Below, piece by piece: positions 18,211 to 27,150 of a DNA stretch of 64,000 nt. Location of the stretch: positions 162,178 to 226,177 of the forward strand of contig SVFT01000003.1 in assembly GCA_015056735.1 (NCBI GenBank). Direction: 5' to 3'. How positions within the stretch are numbered: position 1 is the first letter of the stretch; every line of letters begins with the position of its first letter. Below the pieces are notes generated by a model. It was not told where the DNA came from. It saw only the letters and a program-made list of their open reading frames with translations, and did not search any database. The stretch comes from Lachnospiraceae bacterium (lineage in GTDB: Bacteria; Bacillota; Clostridia; Lachnospirales; Lachnospiraceae). A program made the translations under genes and the position numbers.

Positions 18211-19171
18211 ATCTAGTCAGCCCTTCTTCGATCGACGTGTCGGGTTTAAACGAAAAATCGCGCATCAGGTCGGTCACATCAGCGTAGGTTTGATACACAT
18301 CCCCCGGCTGCATCGGATAAAACTCCTTGACCGCCTCCTTACCCAGACACTTTTCCAGTGTCGTGATAAAATCCATCAGTTTAACGGGACTGTTGTTCCC
18401 GATGTTATAGATCTTATAAGCTACGCCCTTCTCATTCTTTGCAGGCGGATTGCAGAGGATATTGCAGATCCCCGTCACGATATCGTCCACGTAGGTAAAG
18501 TCACGCATCATATCGCCGTTGTTATAGATCTGGATCGGCTCTCCCGCCACGATCTTCCTTGCGAATTTAAAGTAAGCCATATCCGGACGTCCAAAAGGTC
18601 CGTATACGGTAAAGAAGCGAAGCCCGGTCGACGGGATATCGTAAAGCTTGCTGTAGCAGTGTGCCATCAGCTCGTTTGATTTCTTGGTCGCGGCATAAAG
18701 GCTTACAGGCTCATCCACTTTGTCCGATGTAGAGAACGGCACCTTGTCGTTTCCTCCGTACACGGAACTCGAAGATGCAAACACAAGATGCTTCACCGGA
18801 TGGTTGCGACACGCCTCCAAAATATGGAAAAAACCGACCAGATTGGACTCGATATAGCAATCCGGATGGTCGATGCTGTAGCGAACGCCGGCCTGCGCAC
18901 CGAGATTGACGACAACATCGGGATGCGCGTTCTCAAAAACAGCCTCCACGTCATCGTGATCCGCCAGATCACCCTTCACAAATGAATAGTTCTTCTCTTC
19001 CTTCAGGATCGCCAGACGATCCTCCTTAAGCTTTACGTCATAGTAATCGTTCATGTTATCAAAGCCCACCACTTTTGCGCCGCGCGCAAGAAGCTCTTTG
19101 GAAAGGTGGAACCCGATAAAACCGGCGCCGCCGGTGATCAGATAGGTTTGATCGGGATTGAATCTCTGCAT
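18176..19171 (-). CDS. NAD-dependent UDP-sugar epimerase, UDP-glucuronate 4-epimerase type
   Basis: 331 residues. Extended SDR fold with GGAGFIGFHLSKELL near residue 15, the catalytic segment ASSSSVYGGNDKVPF, and YAATKKSNELMAHCYS supplying the YxxxK pair. TGLRFFTVYGPFGRPDMAYF and the DFTYVDDI motif are highly characteristic of UDP-glucuronate 4-epimerases that make UDP-galacturonate. It would provide an acidic sugar for the surface polymer. It lies in the acyltransferase-CotH-GT2 operon. Confidence 0.88.
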   Translation of the reverse strand: MQRFNPDQTYLITGGAGFIGFHLSKELLARGAKVVGFDNMNDYYDVKLKEDRLAILKEEKNYSFVKGDLADHDDVEAVFENAHPDVVVNLGAQAGVRYSIDHPDCYIESNLVGFFHILEACRNHPVKHLVFASSSSVYGGNDKVPFSTSDKVDEPVSLYAATKKSNELMAHCYSKLYDIPSTGLRFFTVYGPFGRPDMAYFKFARKIVAGEPIQIYNNGDMMRDFTYVDDIVTGICNILCNPPAKNEKGVAYKIYNIGNNSPVKLMDFITTLEKCLGKEAVKEFYPMQPGDVYQTYADVTDLMRDFSFKPDTSIEEGLTRFVQWFKEYYQV

Positions 19172-19210
19172 ATTTCCTCTTTTCTATGTTATGATCCGTC
19201 ACGCGGACCA

Positions 19211-20056
19211 TTAATTGTTGTTCGTATAGTTGCCGTACGCATGCTCGTCGTAAGTCGCAAGGTATTCCTGCTTTTTCTCTTCCACGAACGGTGCCTCGTC
19301 AAAGATGTAGATATCATAATTATAGGCACTCGTCAGGAAAGAAAAGCGGTATTTATTGATCGGCTTACTGCCGACAAGCGGTGTGCCGGAGCGAAGAACG
19401 ATATACTCAACGCCCTGCTGCATCGCGTAATCCGTGATTGCAAACGTCCGCACAGGGTTTGATTCCATTGCATCAAAGAACGGATTGCTTCGCCAGCCTT
19501 CGATCAGTTCTTCCCGTCCGTAAGCAAGTTGGATCGATGCGTCATACTGTCTGATAAACTGCAGCATCTCGGCGGGAACGACCGCCTTGACATCCCTTCC
19601 GTCCACATGGAGCACATCCGCCACCGCAATATCTTCAGGCGGCAGGTGATACAGGTTCTGCGTAAACGTAACAGCCTTGTTCGCATAGATCAGATCACCG
19701 CTGCCGATCAGGAAGATCCCCAGCAGCGTCCCCACAAGAAAACGCTTCTTGCGCTGGTTCAGACGACTGATAACCTTGACGATACCATAGCAGGCCAGAA
19801 GCCCCATCGGGATCAGCCAAAGCAAACGGTAATATACCTGATCATCCAAAAAGAACCGCATCGATACGTAGGAAAAAACCGGGAAAAAGAACAGCACAAT
19901 GATCCCGAACGGTACGTATACAAGTATGGTGCGGATCTCCTTTTTTTCTTCAAACATCCAAAGATAGACAACAGCGATACTCACAAGGAACAGAAGGCAC
20001 CCCGTGCCCTCGTAGTTCCGGTAGATATCAAGCGTTGTCTGAATCGCTTCACTCAT
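19211..20056 (-). CDS. Membrane protein of unknown function in glycan operon
   Basis: 281 residues. Three or four hydrophobic segments lie in the first ~125 residues (GCLLFLVSIAVVYLWMF, TILVYVPFGIIVLFFFPVF, LLWLIPMGLLACYGIVKVI and FLVGTLLGIFLIGSGDLIYA). A soluble domain of ~150 residues follows, containing AVVPAEMLQFIRQYDASIQL and VEYIVLRSGTPLVG. The arrangement suggests the tail half of a large glycosyltransferase-like membrane protein whose first half is the preceding gene: the two are 13 bp apart and together have the size of one GT-C-type protein. No family is recognised with confidence. It is not obviously broken, because both genes have their own start and stop. Confidence 0.6.
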   Translation of the reverse strand: MSEAIQTTLDIYRNYEGTGCLLFLVSIAVVYLWMFEEKKEIRTILVYVPFGIIVLFFFPVFSYVSMRFFLDDQVYYRLLWLIPMGLLACYGIVKVISRLNQRKKRFLVGTLLGIFLIGSGDLIYANKAVTFTQNLYHLPPEDIAVADVLHVDGRDVKAVVPAEMLQFIRQYDASIQLAYGREELIEGWRSNPFFDAMESNPVRTFAITDYAMQQGVEYIVLRSGTPLVGSKPINKYRFSFLTSAYNYDIYIFDEAPFVEEKKQEYLATYDEHAYGNYTNNN

Positions 20057-20069
20057 ACGGTTTCCTCGT

Positions 20070-21107
20070 TTATTTCAGAAACAGATACAGCATGCCGTAG
20101 AACAGCGAAGGTACGAGGCATGCAATGATCTGGAAGATCAGCAGGTAGCGTTTCTGTCTGACTGCGATGATCGCAGTTGCCAGAACGAGCAGGATCGGCA
20201 CAGAATAAATTCCCGTGCTTGTTGTCAGCGTCGCGCTCATGACGATCAGAAACAGGACCAGCCACTCCCCGACATCCATCTCCTGCTTTGCGATCAGCAT
20301 GATCCACAAAAAGAGCGCAGGTACGATGATATTCGCAAACATCGCCTTGCCCTGCCACGTCCTCGTGAACGCAAAGCTTTCGGCATTATAGATCGAGATA
20401 TTGCCGAACAGATACCAGAGGTTCATGAAAAAAACAAACAGCCATTTGTTGCGCTTCTGAAGCGGAAATAGCCTGTCCGCCACCTGCACGTAGAGACAGT
20501 ACATGAGCCCCAGGAAGATCATACTGATAAAACTGTGACAGAGGATCGTCACATGCATACCCGTCACTTCCGACAGCCATGCAAGGAAGATCGGCACAGG
20601 CGAAAGCGCATGGCGGATATCCAGCACTCCGTTCGCGCCGTAATATGGCGTAAACAGATACATCGTATCCGTATGCTGCGTCGTCAGTGACGTGCCGATA
20701 AAAAATGCGTCGTCACCGTCCAGATATTGCATGAAGAATGCGCCGACGATCTGACCCGCCATCATCACCAGTGCTGCGATCATAATGATACGCGCACTTT
20801 TTTCCATAACGGACTGCTTCATCCGGTCGATACATGCTATGACCACGTCATGTGCGACCACCACGGAAGCAGCGGCAAGGATGCAGATCGTAATGGTGTA
20901 CGTTTTGACGAGGAGCGAAAAGGATGCCTTCTCCACAATGAAAGGGACCGCCAGAAGCTGGAAGAGTCCCAGCGCCGCAAACCATCCGCACACCCATAAC
21001 ATGCCGAATGTCTTATTCTCTTCTTTCATAAAGCGCACCGGCAGCATCCCCAGACAGAGCGGGAGGATCAGCGTGCACAATGCTAAAAACAATAGTTGTA
21101 TGACCAT
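20070..21107 (-). CDS. Polytopic membrane protein, possibly DUF6077/GT-C-like
   Basis: 345 residues with about nine hydrophobic segments. A loop after the fourth segment reads LDGDDAFFIGTSLTTQHTDT, an acidic cluster of the kind found in the first outside loop of GT-C glycosyltransferases, and PYYGANGVLDIRHALSP follows. I suspect the DUF6077 family but cannot confirm it. Together with the following 281-residue protein it could form a two-part GT-C-like unit. The gene ends 13 bp before that partner and starts 3 bp after the acyltransferase gene, so all three are tightly coupled. Confidence 0.6.
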   Translation of the reverse strand: MVIQLLFLALCTLILPLCLGMLPVRFMKEENKTFGMLWVCGWFAALGLFQLLAVPFIVEKASFSLLVKTYTITICILAAASVVVAHDVVIACIDRMKQSVMEKSARIIMIAALVMMAGQIVGAFFMQYLDGDDAFFIGTSLTTQHTDTMYLFTPYYGANGVLDIRHALSPVPIFLAWLSEVTGMHVTILCHSFISMIFLGLMYCLYVQVADRLFPLQKRNKWLFVFFMNLWYLFGNISIYNAESFAFTRTWQGKAMFANIIVPALFLWIMLIAKQEMDVGEWLVLFLIVMSATLTTSTGIYSVPILLVLATAIIAVRQKRYLLIFQIIACLVPSLFYGMLYLFLK

Positions 21108-21110
21108 ACT

Positions 21111-22094
21111 TTAGTTCCCCTTCGGGATCCCGCACAGGAAGCGGACCGGGCCGATCCTGCCGGCAATATATTTGGAAACAAGATATACGATACACACATC
21201 GGGAATGAAATTCCCCAATATGATCGCGATCGGGTTCGTGATCCCAAGGAATGAAACAAGGATCGTTCTTGTGACCACCACCGCATATGCATCAAACAGA
21301 TACATCTGAAGCGACCACCTGCCGCATTCCGTCAAAGCAGCGGATACAAGGCCGCCGCAGCGCTTCGCAAGCCCGTAGAAAAGGGGGAACGAGCAGAGGA
21401 CGCAGCAAAGTTCCGCATATCTGTTCTCCGTCACAAGATAAAGGGCGAAAAAACCCGCCACCGCGAGCGCACCGGCAAGGATCGTCTTAAGGCCAATCGT
21501 CAGATCGCGGATACGGTCCCCTTCGAGGCGCAGATTCCATCCGATCGCAAAAAACAGCATATAGTTTGCTGCCATGTCGATCAGAAAGTGGCCCGGAAGA
21601 TACGTCTTGACCGCCCATAAAATGAACGAGACAGCTAGAGTCGCCCCGGCATTCCGGCCGAGAAGGCGCACCAGGATCGGAAATACGATCACGATCATAA
21701 ACAATACGCGAAGGAACCAGTCGCTGCCGCCGTAATACACAAAATCGCTCAGTACTTCCCCCAGTTCTTTCTGCTCGTGAACGTACGGGTTCGGGATCAC
21801 GCGCGGCAGGATCTCGATCGCGGAAAAAAACAGGTGCGGCACAAGGATCCGCTTGCATTTTTTGAGAAAATATGTGCCGTACGACTCACCCTTTTCAAAA
21901 AAGGAAAAACAGTATCCGGACACCAAAAAAAACAGTGGCATCTGCAACACCCATAAAAAAGTGTGCAAGTCAAGACACCACCGTATCTCGTGAAGATTGA
22001 TCGGAAATACGATCACCGAATGGTACAGCATGACCATCAGGATCGCCGTTCCGCGCATACAGTCGATTTCTTTCGATCTGGACTTTCCCGCCAT
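21111..22094 (-). CDS. Acyltransferase 3 family membrane protein
   Basis: 327 residues from the ATG giving MAGKSRSKE; an upstream TTG is rejected because GAAGGG, which overlaps it, is the ribosome site. The N-terminal motif KEIDCMRGTAILMVMLYHS contains the conserved Arg and His of the OafA/NodX/WecH family. About ten membrane segments follow. Such proteins transfer acetyl or other acyl groups from the cytoplasm to extracellular sugars, often with an SGNH partner; an intact SGNH protein is encoded at the end of this operon. Confidence 0.88.
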   Translation of the reverse strand: MAGKSRSKEIDCMRGTAILMVMLYHSVIVFPINLHEIRWCLDLHTFLWVLQMPLFFLVSGYCFSFFEKGESYGTYFLKKCKRILVPHLFFSAIEILPRVIPNPYVHEQKELGEVLSDFVYYGGSDWFLRVLFMIVIVFPILVRLLGRNAGATLAVSFILWAVKTYLPGHFLIDMAANYMLFFAIGWNLRLEGDRIRDLTIGLKTILAGALAVAGFFALYLVTENRYAELCCVLCSFPLFYGLAKRCGGLVSAALTECGRWSLQMYLFDAYAVVVTRTILVSFLGITNPIAIILGNFIPDVCIVYLVSKYIAGRIGPVRFLCGIPKGN

Positions 22095-22150
22095 GACAGA
22101 TCCCTTCAATCAGGAAATTTTCCATTCGTTATTTTATCATAGGTATCAAT

Positions 22151-22184
22151 AAAAAGGAAGCACCGCAAGGCCTTCGGTGCTTCC
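22151..22184 (-). terminator. Intrinsic terminator after the PAS gene
   Basis: A perfect 10-bp stem (GGAAGCACCG at 22156-22165 with CGGTGCTTCC at 22175-22184) is followed, reading on the minus strand, by five U residues. It separates the PAS-domain gene from the acyltransferase operon. Confidence 0.9.
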
Positions 22185-22194
22185 GTATCTCACT

Positions 22195-23361
22195 CTATTC
22201 ATGTTCGCTCACGGCCAGGATGAACTGATCTCCCACACCGTTTAATTCAAACCAGTCATAGTGCGCGGTAAACGTCCTGCCGTTCACCCGCAGCCTCATC
22301 TCGACGGAATAACGGTTGCTGCCGCGAAGCCGCCGTCTGACGGTCTCCGGATTCATCATGTTCAGCAGCCTTCGCTTTTCGGATTCAAAATCAACTTCCA
22401 TGATCTCATGAAGACCTTCCAGAAAGCTCTCGTAATTCCCGCCTTCTACATATTCGTAAAACCAGCGCGGGATCTCCGATGTAGACTTCAGAAGCTGCAT
22501 ATGATTATCCGATACAAGCACCACGAATTCATAAACGCTCGGCAGCATCGTGTGAAAACTGAAATTGCCATACACTTCCTCCGACCGATCAAGCTCCGTA
22601 AAGAAACCGATCACCTCGTCCGTAAACGGATCGACGGTAAGCGTCACAACACCTCTTTCAAAGATAAAAGAACCATCCGCCTGTCTGCCGACATAATCCA
22701 TCGACTCTTCCGTCATACCTTCCGCCGCGTTGCGAAGAAGCGTCTTTCGGTCGAACACCTTCATAAATCGATTGCGATCCGCGGGTATGACATACTTGGC
22801 AAAAGCCTTGACTACCTCTTCATAATCCGCGATCTCATGATCAACCTCAGATTTATCGCCATAGGATTCCAGTACCTTGTTCTGTGTCAGATTCACACGG
22901 GAAACGGCACGATACTGACTCGACAGTTGACTGAAACTGTAGAGCGCATTGCGACAGTCCTCGGAAAGCCTGCGCTCGTTCTCCTTCAGTTCCGTGATAT
23001 CCGTACATTTGACATAGATATAACGCTCAGAATCCGCCTCATACGGGGAGGAAACGGCATCCAGCCAAATCGGCCTCCCGACTGTATCGATGACGCGAAA
23101 AACAGCATGTTCGCTTCGTCCCGTCCATTTCAAAAAGACTGTCATAACCGCGACATCTTCCGGGTGGATCGGATTGTAGAACTCATTCTGCGTGAGTTTA
23201 TCATACGTTTCCAGATTCACACCCAATAGCCTGCACAAATCATCCGAGAACCAAATCGGCTTCATAATACCGTTCTCGTTCTCTTTTCCGATCAGCCCGG
23301 GTCCCTTCAACTGCTTGAGCATATTAAGAAAGGTGTTTTTTTCGTTTTTTTTCTTTGTCAT
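22195..23361 (-). CDS. PAS-domain protein without recognised output domain
   Basis: 388 residues. An N-terminal PAS fold of the PAS_3 kind (~30-125) reads FSDDLCRLLGVN, IHPEDVAVM, VFRVIDTVGRPIWLDAV and IYVKCTDITELKENERRL, the last part continuing into a short coiled coil. A second PAS-like region (~145-290) has VIPADRNRFMKVF and SFIFERGVVTLTVDPFTDEVIGFFTELD. The C-terminal ~100 residues may be a third, diverged PAS-like domain. No GGDEF, EAL, HD or kinase domain is visible, so it is a sensor-only protein or a diverged regulator. It stands as a single gene before its own terminator. Confidence 0.75.
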   Translation of the reverse strand: MTKKKNEKNTFLNMLKQLKGPGLIGKENENGIMKPIWFSDDLCRLLGVNLETYDKLTQNEFYNPIHPEDVAVMTVFLKWTGRSEHAVFRVIDTVGRPIWLDAVSSPYEADSERYIYVKCTDITELKENERRLSEDCRNALYSFSQLSSQYRAVSRVNLTQNKVLESYGDKSEVDHEIADYEEVVKAFAKYVIPADRNRFMKVFDRKTLLRNAAEGMTEESMDYVGRQADGSFIFERGVVTLTVDPFTDEVIGFFTELDRSEEVYGNFSFHTMLPSVYEFVVLVSDNHMQLLKSTSEIPRWFYEYVEGGNYESFLEGLHEIMEVDFESEKRRLLNMMNPETVRRRLRGSNRYSVEMRLRVNGRTFTAHYDWFELNGVGDQFILAVSEHE

Positions 23362-23445
23362 GGTATAGCAATTATATCATATTCGGAAAGATAATCTACC
23401 TTTTTGCAAAACTTTTGCAAAAAATCCACTATTTGTCAGACAAGT

Positions 23446-26007
23446 TCAGCAGGCACGATTTTTACTGCAGGAGATGTAAAGGATCTGGTAATCAGCTGCA
23501 AGCGCATCCAGAAATTTTCCTGCGCCGATGAGCTTCCTGTCATCCAAATTGACAAACGGATCATCAAAGATCAAAAAAGGCTTCTCCTTTTCATACATCG
23601 CCTCGACCATTGCCATTCTTCTGCAAAGGGCTACCAGATCCTTCGATCCTTCGCTAAGGTATCCAATCTCCCGCAGTTCGCCCTGCTCATTCACCTTGAT
23701 CGCCAAAGAAGCATCCAGCTCACAGCTGCATTCATCGCCTGCGATCATCCCGTAATACCGGTCAAACGAGCGCTTGATCGGATCCATATAACGAGCCGTA
23801 AAATTCGTTCGTGCCATCTCCAGAAAGTGCATCGTCTTGGTCAGCACGTTGTATCTGTGTGCCAGAAGTTCATATTCCTCCTGGCAGGCGGCAAGCGTCT
23901 CTTCTTTTTCTTCAATTTCATCCTGCTCAGCCAGATACTGATCGAGCATGTCACGAAGCCCGCGTTCCTTTTCCGTCTCCAGATCAATCCTGTCCTTCAG
24001 CTCGTCAAAGCGGGCATTCAGCTCTTCCATCGATCCATTCTGCTCTCCCGTATCATCGAGAATGCGATATCTGCCGACATCATGTGTTTTCTCATAGGAC
24101 ATGACGGCTTCCATACGCGCCTTTGCCTCTGCGCTCTTGATCGAAAGCTGCGTAACGCGCTCGCGGATCAAAGAAAGTTGAGCCCTGGGATCATCCGAAG
24201 GATCCAGCTGGAGGCTTTGGATAAAGCGCGCCGCTTCTCTCTCCGAAGCATCCGCCGACTCAAGGGCTTTGCGTGCTCGCTCCTTCCGCTCCTTCAGTCT
24301 GGTATAATTCTCCGCATCGTGACGGATCTTCTCCGCACTTCGCAGATAGTCGCCGTCGGGCGCATCTTCTCCGAAACGGACAAGATGCCTTCGGATCGCA
24401 TCCTCCATGTCCGTGATCCGCTCGTCCAGGCGCTCTTTTCGGATCGCATCCCGCCGCTCTTCAAGTTCATTCAGTTCACGCAGACGCTCCTTCATGGAAG
24501 CAAGCTTCAGCGCCGCGTCCTGCTCCGTATACGTGCAGCCTGTTTTGGCAAAAAAGATGCCGGCCTCCTCTTCGCAGGAAATGATCTTCGAAGCCGTCTC
24601 TCTGCGCGCTTTTTCCCGCTTCAAGCCTTGCAGGAACAATGCGGCCCCTGCGATCAAAAGAAGAAATCCCGCACCCGCAAAAGGCAGGATCCGCGGCAGA
24701 CCGCCCTCGCTGATCGAAGGCACAATAAATGCAAGGATCGCCAAAACAGCACCGGCCGATGCGACCAGGCCGCCCGCAAGCGGAAGCGCACTTCCGGGCG
24801 GAAGCGACGCCTTCAAGGCAGTACGTGTATTCCATGCATCATATACTGCATCAATCTCTTTGGGATCCGGTCTGTAGGATCCGAACTGCTGCTCGAGATC
24901 TGCAAGCCGCTGCTCTTCGGAAGCGGAAAAAGCCGCCTCGCGCTTCTTTTCCTTCAGCGCCGCAAGTTCCTGCATCCGCTCCCTGATATCCGCATAAAAA
25001 GATTCCTCGGGGATCTCCCCTGCAAAGCGCTCCGTCAGGCGCAGCAGAACCTCCGATTCTTCCTCGTTCAGTGCGAAATTCTCCGCCGTCTGTCTTCCGG
25101 AACGCGCCAGTTCAAGCGCTCGCTCCGCTTCCCCGATCGCATCCGGCGCCGGCACTTCTCCCGGGAAAAACGTGCGTGCTTCCTTTGCCGCCTCCGACGC
25201 CTTCCCTGCATCATCCCACAGCATTTCATACTGCTTTGCTTCAGCCAGCAGTTCCTTGGCGCTGCTTAGCATCGTCAGACGCTCCTGCACCTCTTTGAGT
25301 GCCTCCCTGTCGGAAGCGATCCTGTCCCTGCGCTGTGTGATATCGGCACGCTGCTTTTCGATTGCGGAAACAACGGCATCTTTATTCCGGATACTGTTCT
25401 TTAACTGTTCGATCGTTCCTTTCAGCTGTTTGAGCCTGCCGGTCGCACGACTCGGCGTGAGCTGGTCCGACATTTTTTTGAGCCGGTCATACGCGTCCTT
25501 AAAACGTCCCATATCCGCCGTTTCATCCGATACATTGCCGATCTTTGCATTGATGTCCGGTGTCGTATCCGTCTCCACAGCCTGCTGCCCGATGTATACC
25601 GTTCGTTCGAACGATTCCGCATCGATCCCAAACAGTTCGGGACCGACAGCCGATGAAAAATCATCCGACTCCAGATTCGTTGCATCATCGTAAAGCACAA
25701 AATGGTCGTTCGCCGCTTTCTTTTCATCAAACGTACGCACGATCCGGTAGCGCTTCCCGTCTGCCTCAAAGGTCAGCGTGCCGCCGTAAACGCCGCGCTG
25801 CCAGGGCACAAAACGCTTACGTTCGTTTTCGATCCTGCTCTGCCTGCCTTCCCGGTCAAAACCGAAAAGCATCACGCGGATAAAGGAAACAAGCGTACTC
25901 TTCCCCCATCCGTTCTCTTCGCAGATCACATTCTTTCCGTCGTGAAAATCATAGTCAAAGTTCTGTAGTTTTCCGAAATTCTCAATATGGCACGAAATCA
26001 GTTTCAT
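23446..26007 (-). CDS. YhaN/SbcC-like SMC-type ATPase with central membrane segments
   Basis: 853 residues. The N-terminal ATP-binding part has ISCHIENFGKLQNF and a Walker A of unusual form, GWGKST (33-38), typical of YhaN. Long coiled-coil arms follow (~160-390 and ~460-720). Two hydrophobic stretches at ~400-455 look like membrane segments at the arm apex, where Rad50/SbcC would have a zinc hook. The C-terminal half of the ATPase has YLSEGSKDLVALCRRM as signature and PFLIFDDPFVNLD as Walker B. The start overlaps the stop of the nuclease gene by four bases (ATGA). It should work with that nuclease in DNA end processing, and the membrane hairpin suggests action at the membrane. Confidence 0.88.
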   Translation of the reverse strand: MKLISCHIENFGKLQNFDYDFHDGKNVICEENGWGKSTLVSFIRVMLFGFDREGRQSRIENERKRFVPWQRGVYGGTLTFEADGKRYRIVRTFDEKKAANDHFVLYDDATNLESDDFSSAVGPELFGIDAESFERTVYIGQQAVETDTTPDINAKIGNVSDETADMGRFKDAYDRLKKMSDQLTPSRATGRLKQLKGTIEQLKNSIRNKDAVVSAIEKQRADITQRRDRIASDREALKEVQERLTMLSSAKELLAEAKQYEMLWDDAGKASEAAKEARTFFPGEVPAPDAIGEAERALELARSGRQTAENFALNEEESEVLLRLTERFAGEIPEESFYADIRERMQELAALKEKKREAAFSASEEQRLADLEQQFGSYRPDPKEIDAVYDAWNTRTALKASLPPGSALPLAGGLVASAGAVLAILAFIVPSISEGGLPRILPFAGAGFLLLIAGAALFLQGLKREKARRETASKIISCEEEAGIFFAKTGCTYTEQDAALKLASMKERLRELNELEERRDAIRKERLDERITDMEDAIRRHLVRFGEDAPDGDYLRSAEKIRHDAENYTRLKERKERARKALESADASEREAARFIQSLQLDPSDDPRAQLSLIRERVTQLSIKSAEAKARMEAVMSYEKTHDVGRYRILDDTGEQNGSMEELNARFDELKDRIDLETEKERGLRDMLDQYLAEQDEIEEKEETLAACQEEYELLAHRYNVLTKTMHFLEMARTNFTARYMDPIKRSFDRYYGMIAGDECSCELDASLAIKVNEQGELREIGYLSEGSKDLVALCRRMAMVEAMYEKEKPFLIFDDPFVNLDDRKLIGAGKFLDALAADYQILYISCSKNRAC

Positions 26008-27110
26008 AGCGCGATCTCCTCACCGCCGAGTGCCCTGATCCCGCATCGGATGATCTCGGCCTTCTCATCCTCCGAAAGCGTTTCGTCCGCCTTGACGGCA
26101 CGAACGAATTCACCCTTTAAAGATGCATCAAGTGCATAGTCGTCGTACCGGACGAACGTGTGTGTCCGGTCGTAAACCTTGAGAAAATAGAAGTCGTCCC
26201 GCAGCAAAGAGGCGACCAATTCCGGACTTTTCTCACAGTCGATCGGTGTCGCGCCGTCCAAAACGATCTTCAGAAGATCACGTTCCGACGCCCCCGAAGA
26301 GCGGATCGCATCACGGCATAAAGACACGATCTCGGGAGATGTCTTCGACCCTTCACAGTCAACGTGGATCTCATAGAGCGTCCTGTACGCGATCGGAACA
26401 AACTCATCCGTAATGGTAGAGTTATCTGTATCTATATCTAATACCCAGAATCCGTGCGTACCGCACTCGTCAAAACCGCGTCCTTCCAGGCATCCCGGAT
26501 AACGCATCTTCCCGCGCGGAGGGAGTGGCTGCTCCTGTATTTCATGTACATGCCCAAGTGCCAGATAATCGATATTTCGGTTGCGAAGCGCGGACAGGTC
26601 GATCGACTCGGCCGCATTCTTTGAGCGGTATTCTCCGGCCTGCCCATGCATCATCACGATATTGACCGGCTCGGGCGCAGGAAGAAGCGTCGTATAGACC
26701 GTATCTGCATTTTCTTTTGTCAGTTCGATGCCGTAGATCACGATCCTGCCGTTTTCGAGTTCATACCGCGTCCAGGTATCCGAGAAAAGTTTCAGATTCT
26801 CCGGGATCGCCTCAAATGTCGAAAGAAAGGTATCGTTTGCATCATGATTGCCCTTCAGATAGAAGAACAGGATGTCCGGATTGTTCTCGATCCTGTCCTT
26901 GACAAAATTGCGTGCCCGCGCCGAGATCGCATTCGTATCAAACAGATCGCCGGCGATCAGGATCGCCTGCACATCGTGCTCAGCCGCATACGCAACCATC
27001 TTTCCGAACGTATTCAAAAGCTCGATCTTGCGCTCTTTTGCCTTCTCCGGATCCAGGTTGGCCGTCATGCGTGAATCCAGATGCAGATCCGCACAGTGAA
27101 TGATCTTCAT
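26004..27110 (-). CDS. SbcD/YhaO-like DNA exonuclease
   Basis: 368 residues from the ATG preceded by GGGAGGAG; the longer upstream frame overlaps aroF and was rejected. Calcineurin-type phosphoesterase motifs occur in order: HCADLHLDS (DxH), IAGDLFD (GD), YLKGNHDAND (GNHD), MMHGQ and LALGHVHEI (GHxH). These bind the two metal ions of Mre11/SbcD nucleases. It is coupled to the YhaN-like ATPase gene. It could be expressed both from the pheA-aroF transcript and from an extended -10 promoter at the end of aroF. Confidence 0.9.
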   Translation of the reverse strand: MKIIHCADLHLDSRMTANLDPEKAKERKIELLNTFGKMVAYAAEHDVQAILIAGDLFDTNAISARARNFVKDRIENNPDILFFYLKGNHDANDTFLSTFEAIPENLKLFSDTWTRYELENGRIVIYGIELTKENADTVYTTLLPAPEPVNIVMMHGQAGEYRSKNAAESIDLSALRNRNIDYLALGHVHEIQEQPLPPRGKMRYPGCLEGRGFDECGTHGFWVLDIDTDNSTITDEFVPIAYRTLYEIHVDCEGSKTSPEIVSLCRDAIRSSGASERDLLKIVLDGATPIDCEKSPELVASLLRDDFYFLKVYDRTHTFVRYDDYALDASLKGEFVRAVKADETLSEDEKAEIIRCGIRALGGEEIAL

Positions 27111-27141
27111 GAGCTCTCTCCTCCCGTTTACCGTTTTCTCC

Positions 27142-27150
27142 ATTATAGCA
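27142..27150 (-). promoter_or_regulatory. Extended -10 promoter for the nuclease pair
   Basis: The minus strand reads TGCTATAAT, an extended -10 with perfect hexamer, overlapping the aroF stop codon, 32 bp before the nuclease start. No good -35 is visible, as allowed for extended -10 promoters. Confidence 0.5.

Noticed and set aside
23404..25269. A 621-codon plus-strand open frame
   Set aside because: It lies fully antisense to the YhaN-like ATPase gene, has low-complexity Arg/Leu-rich composition, no ribosome site and no recognisable motif.
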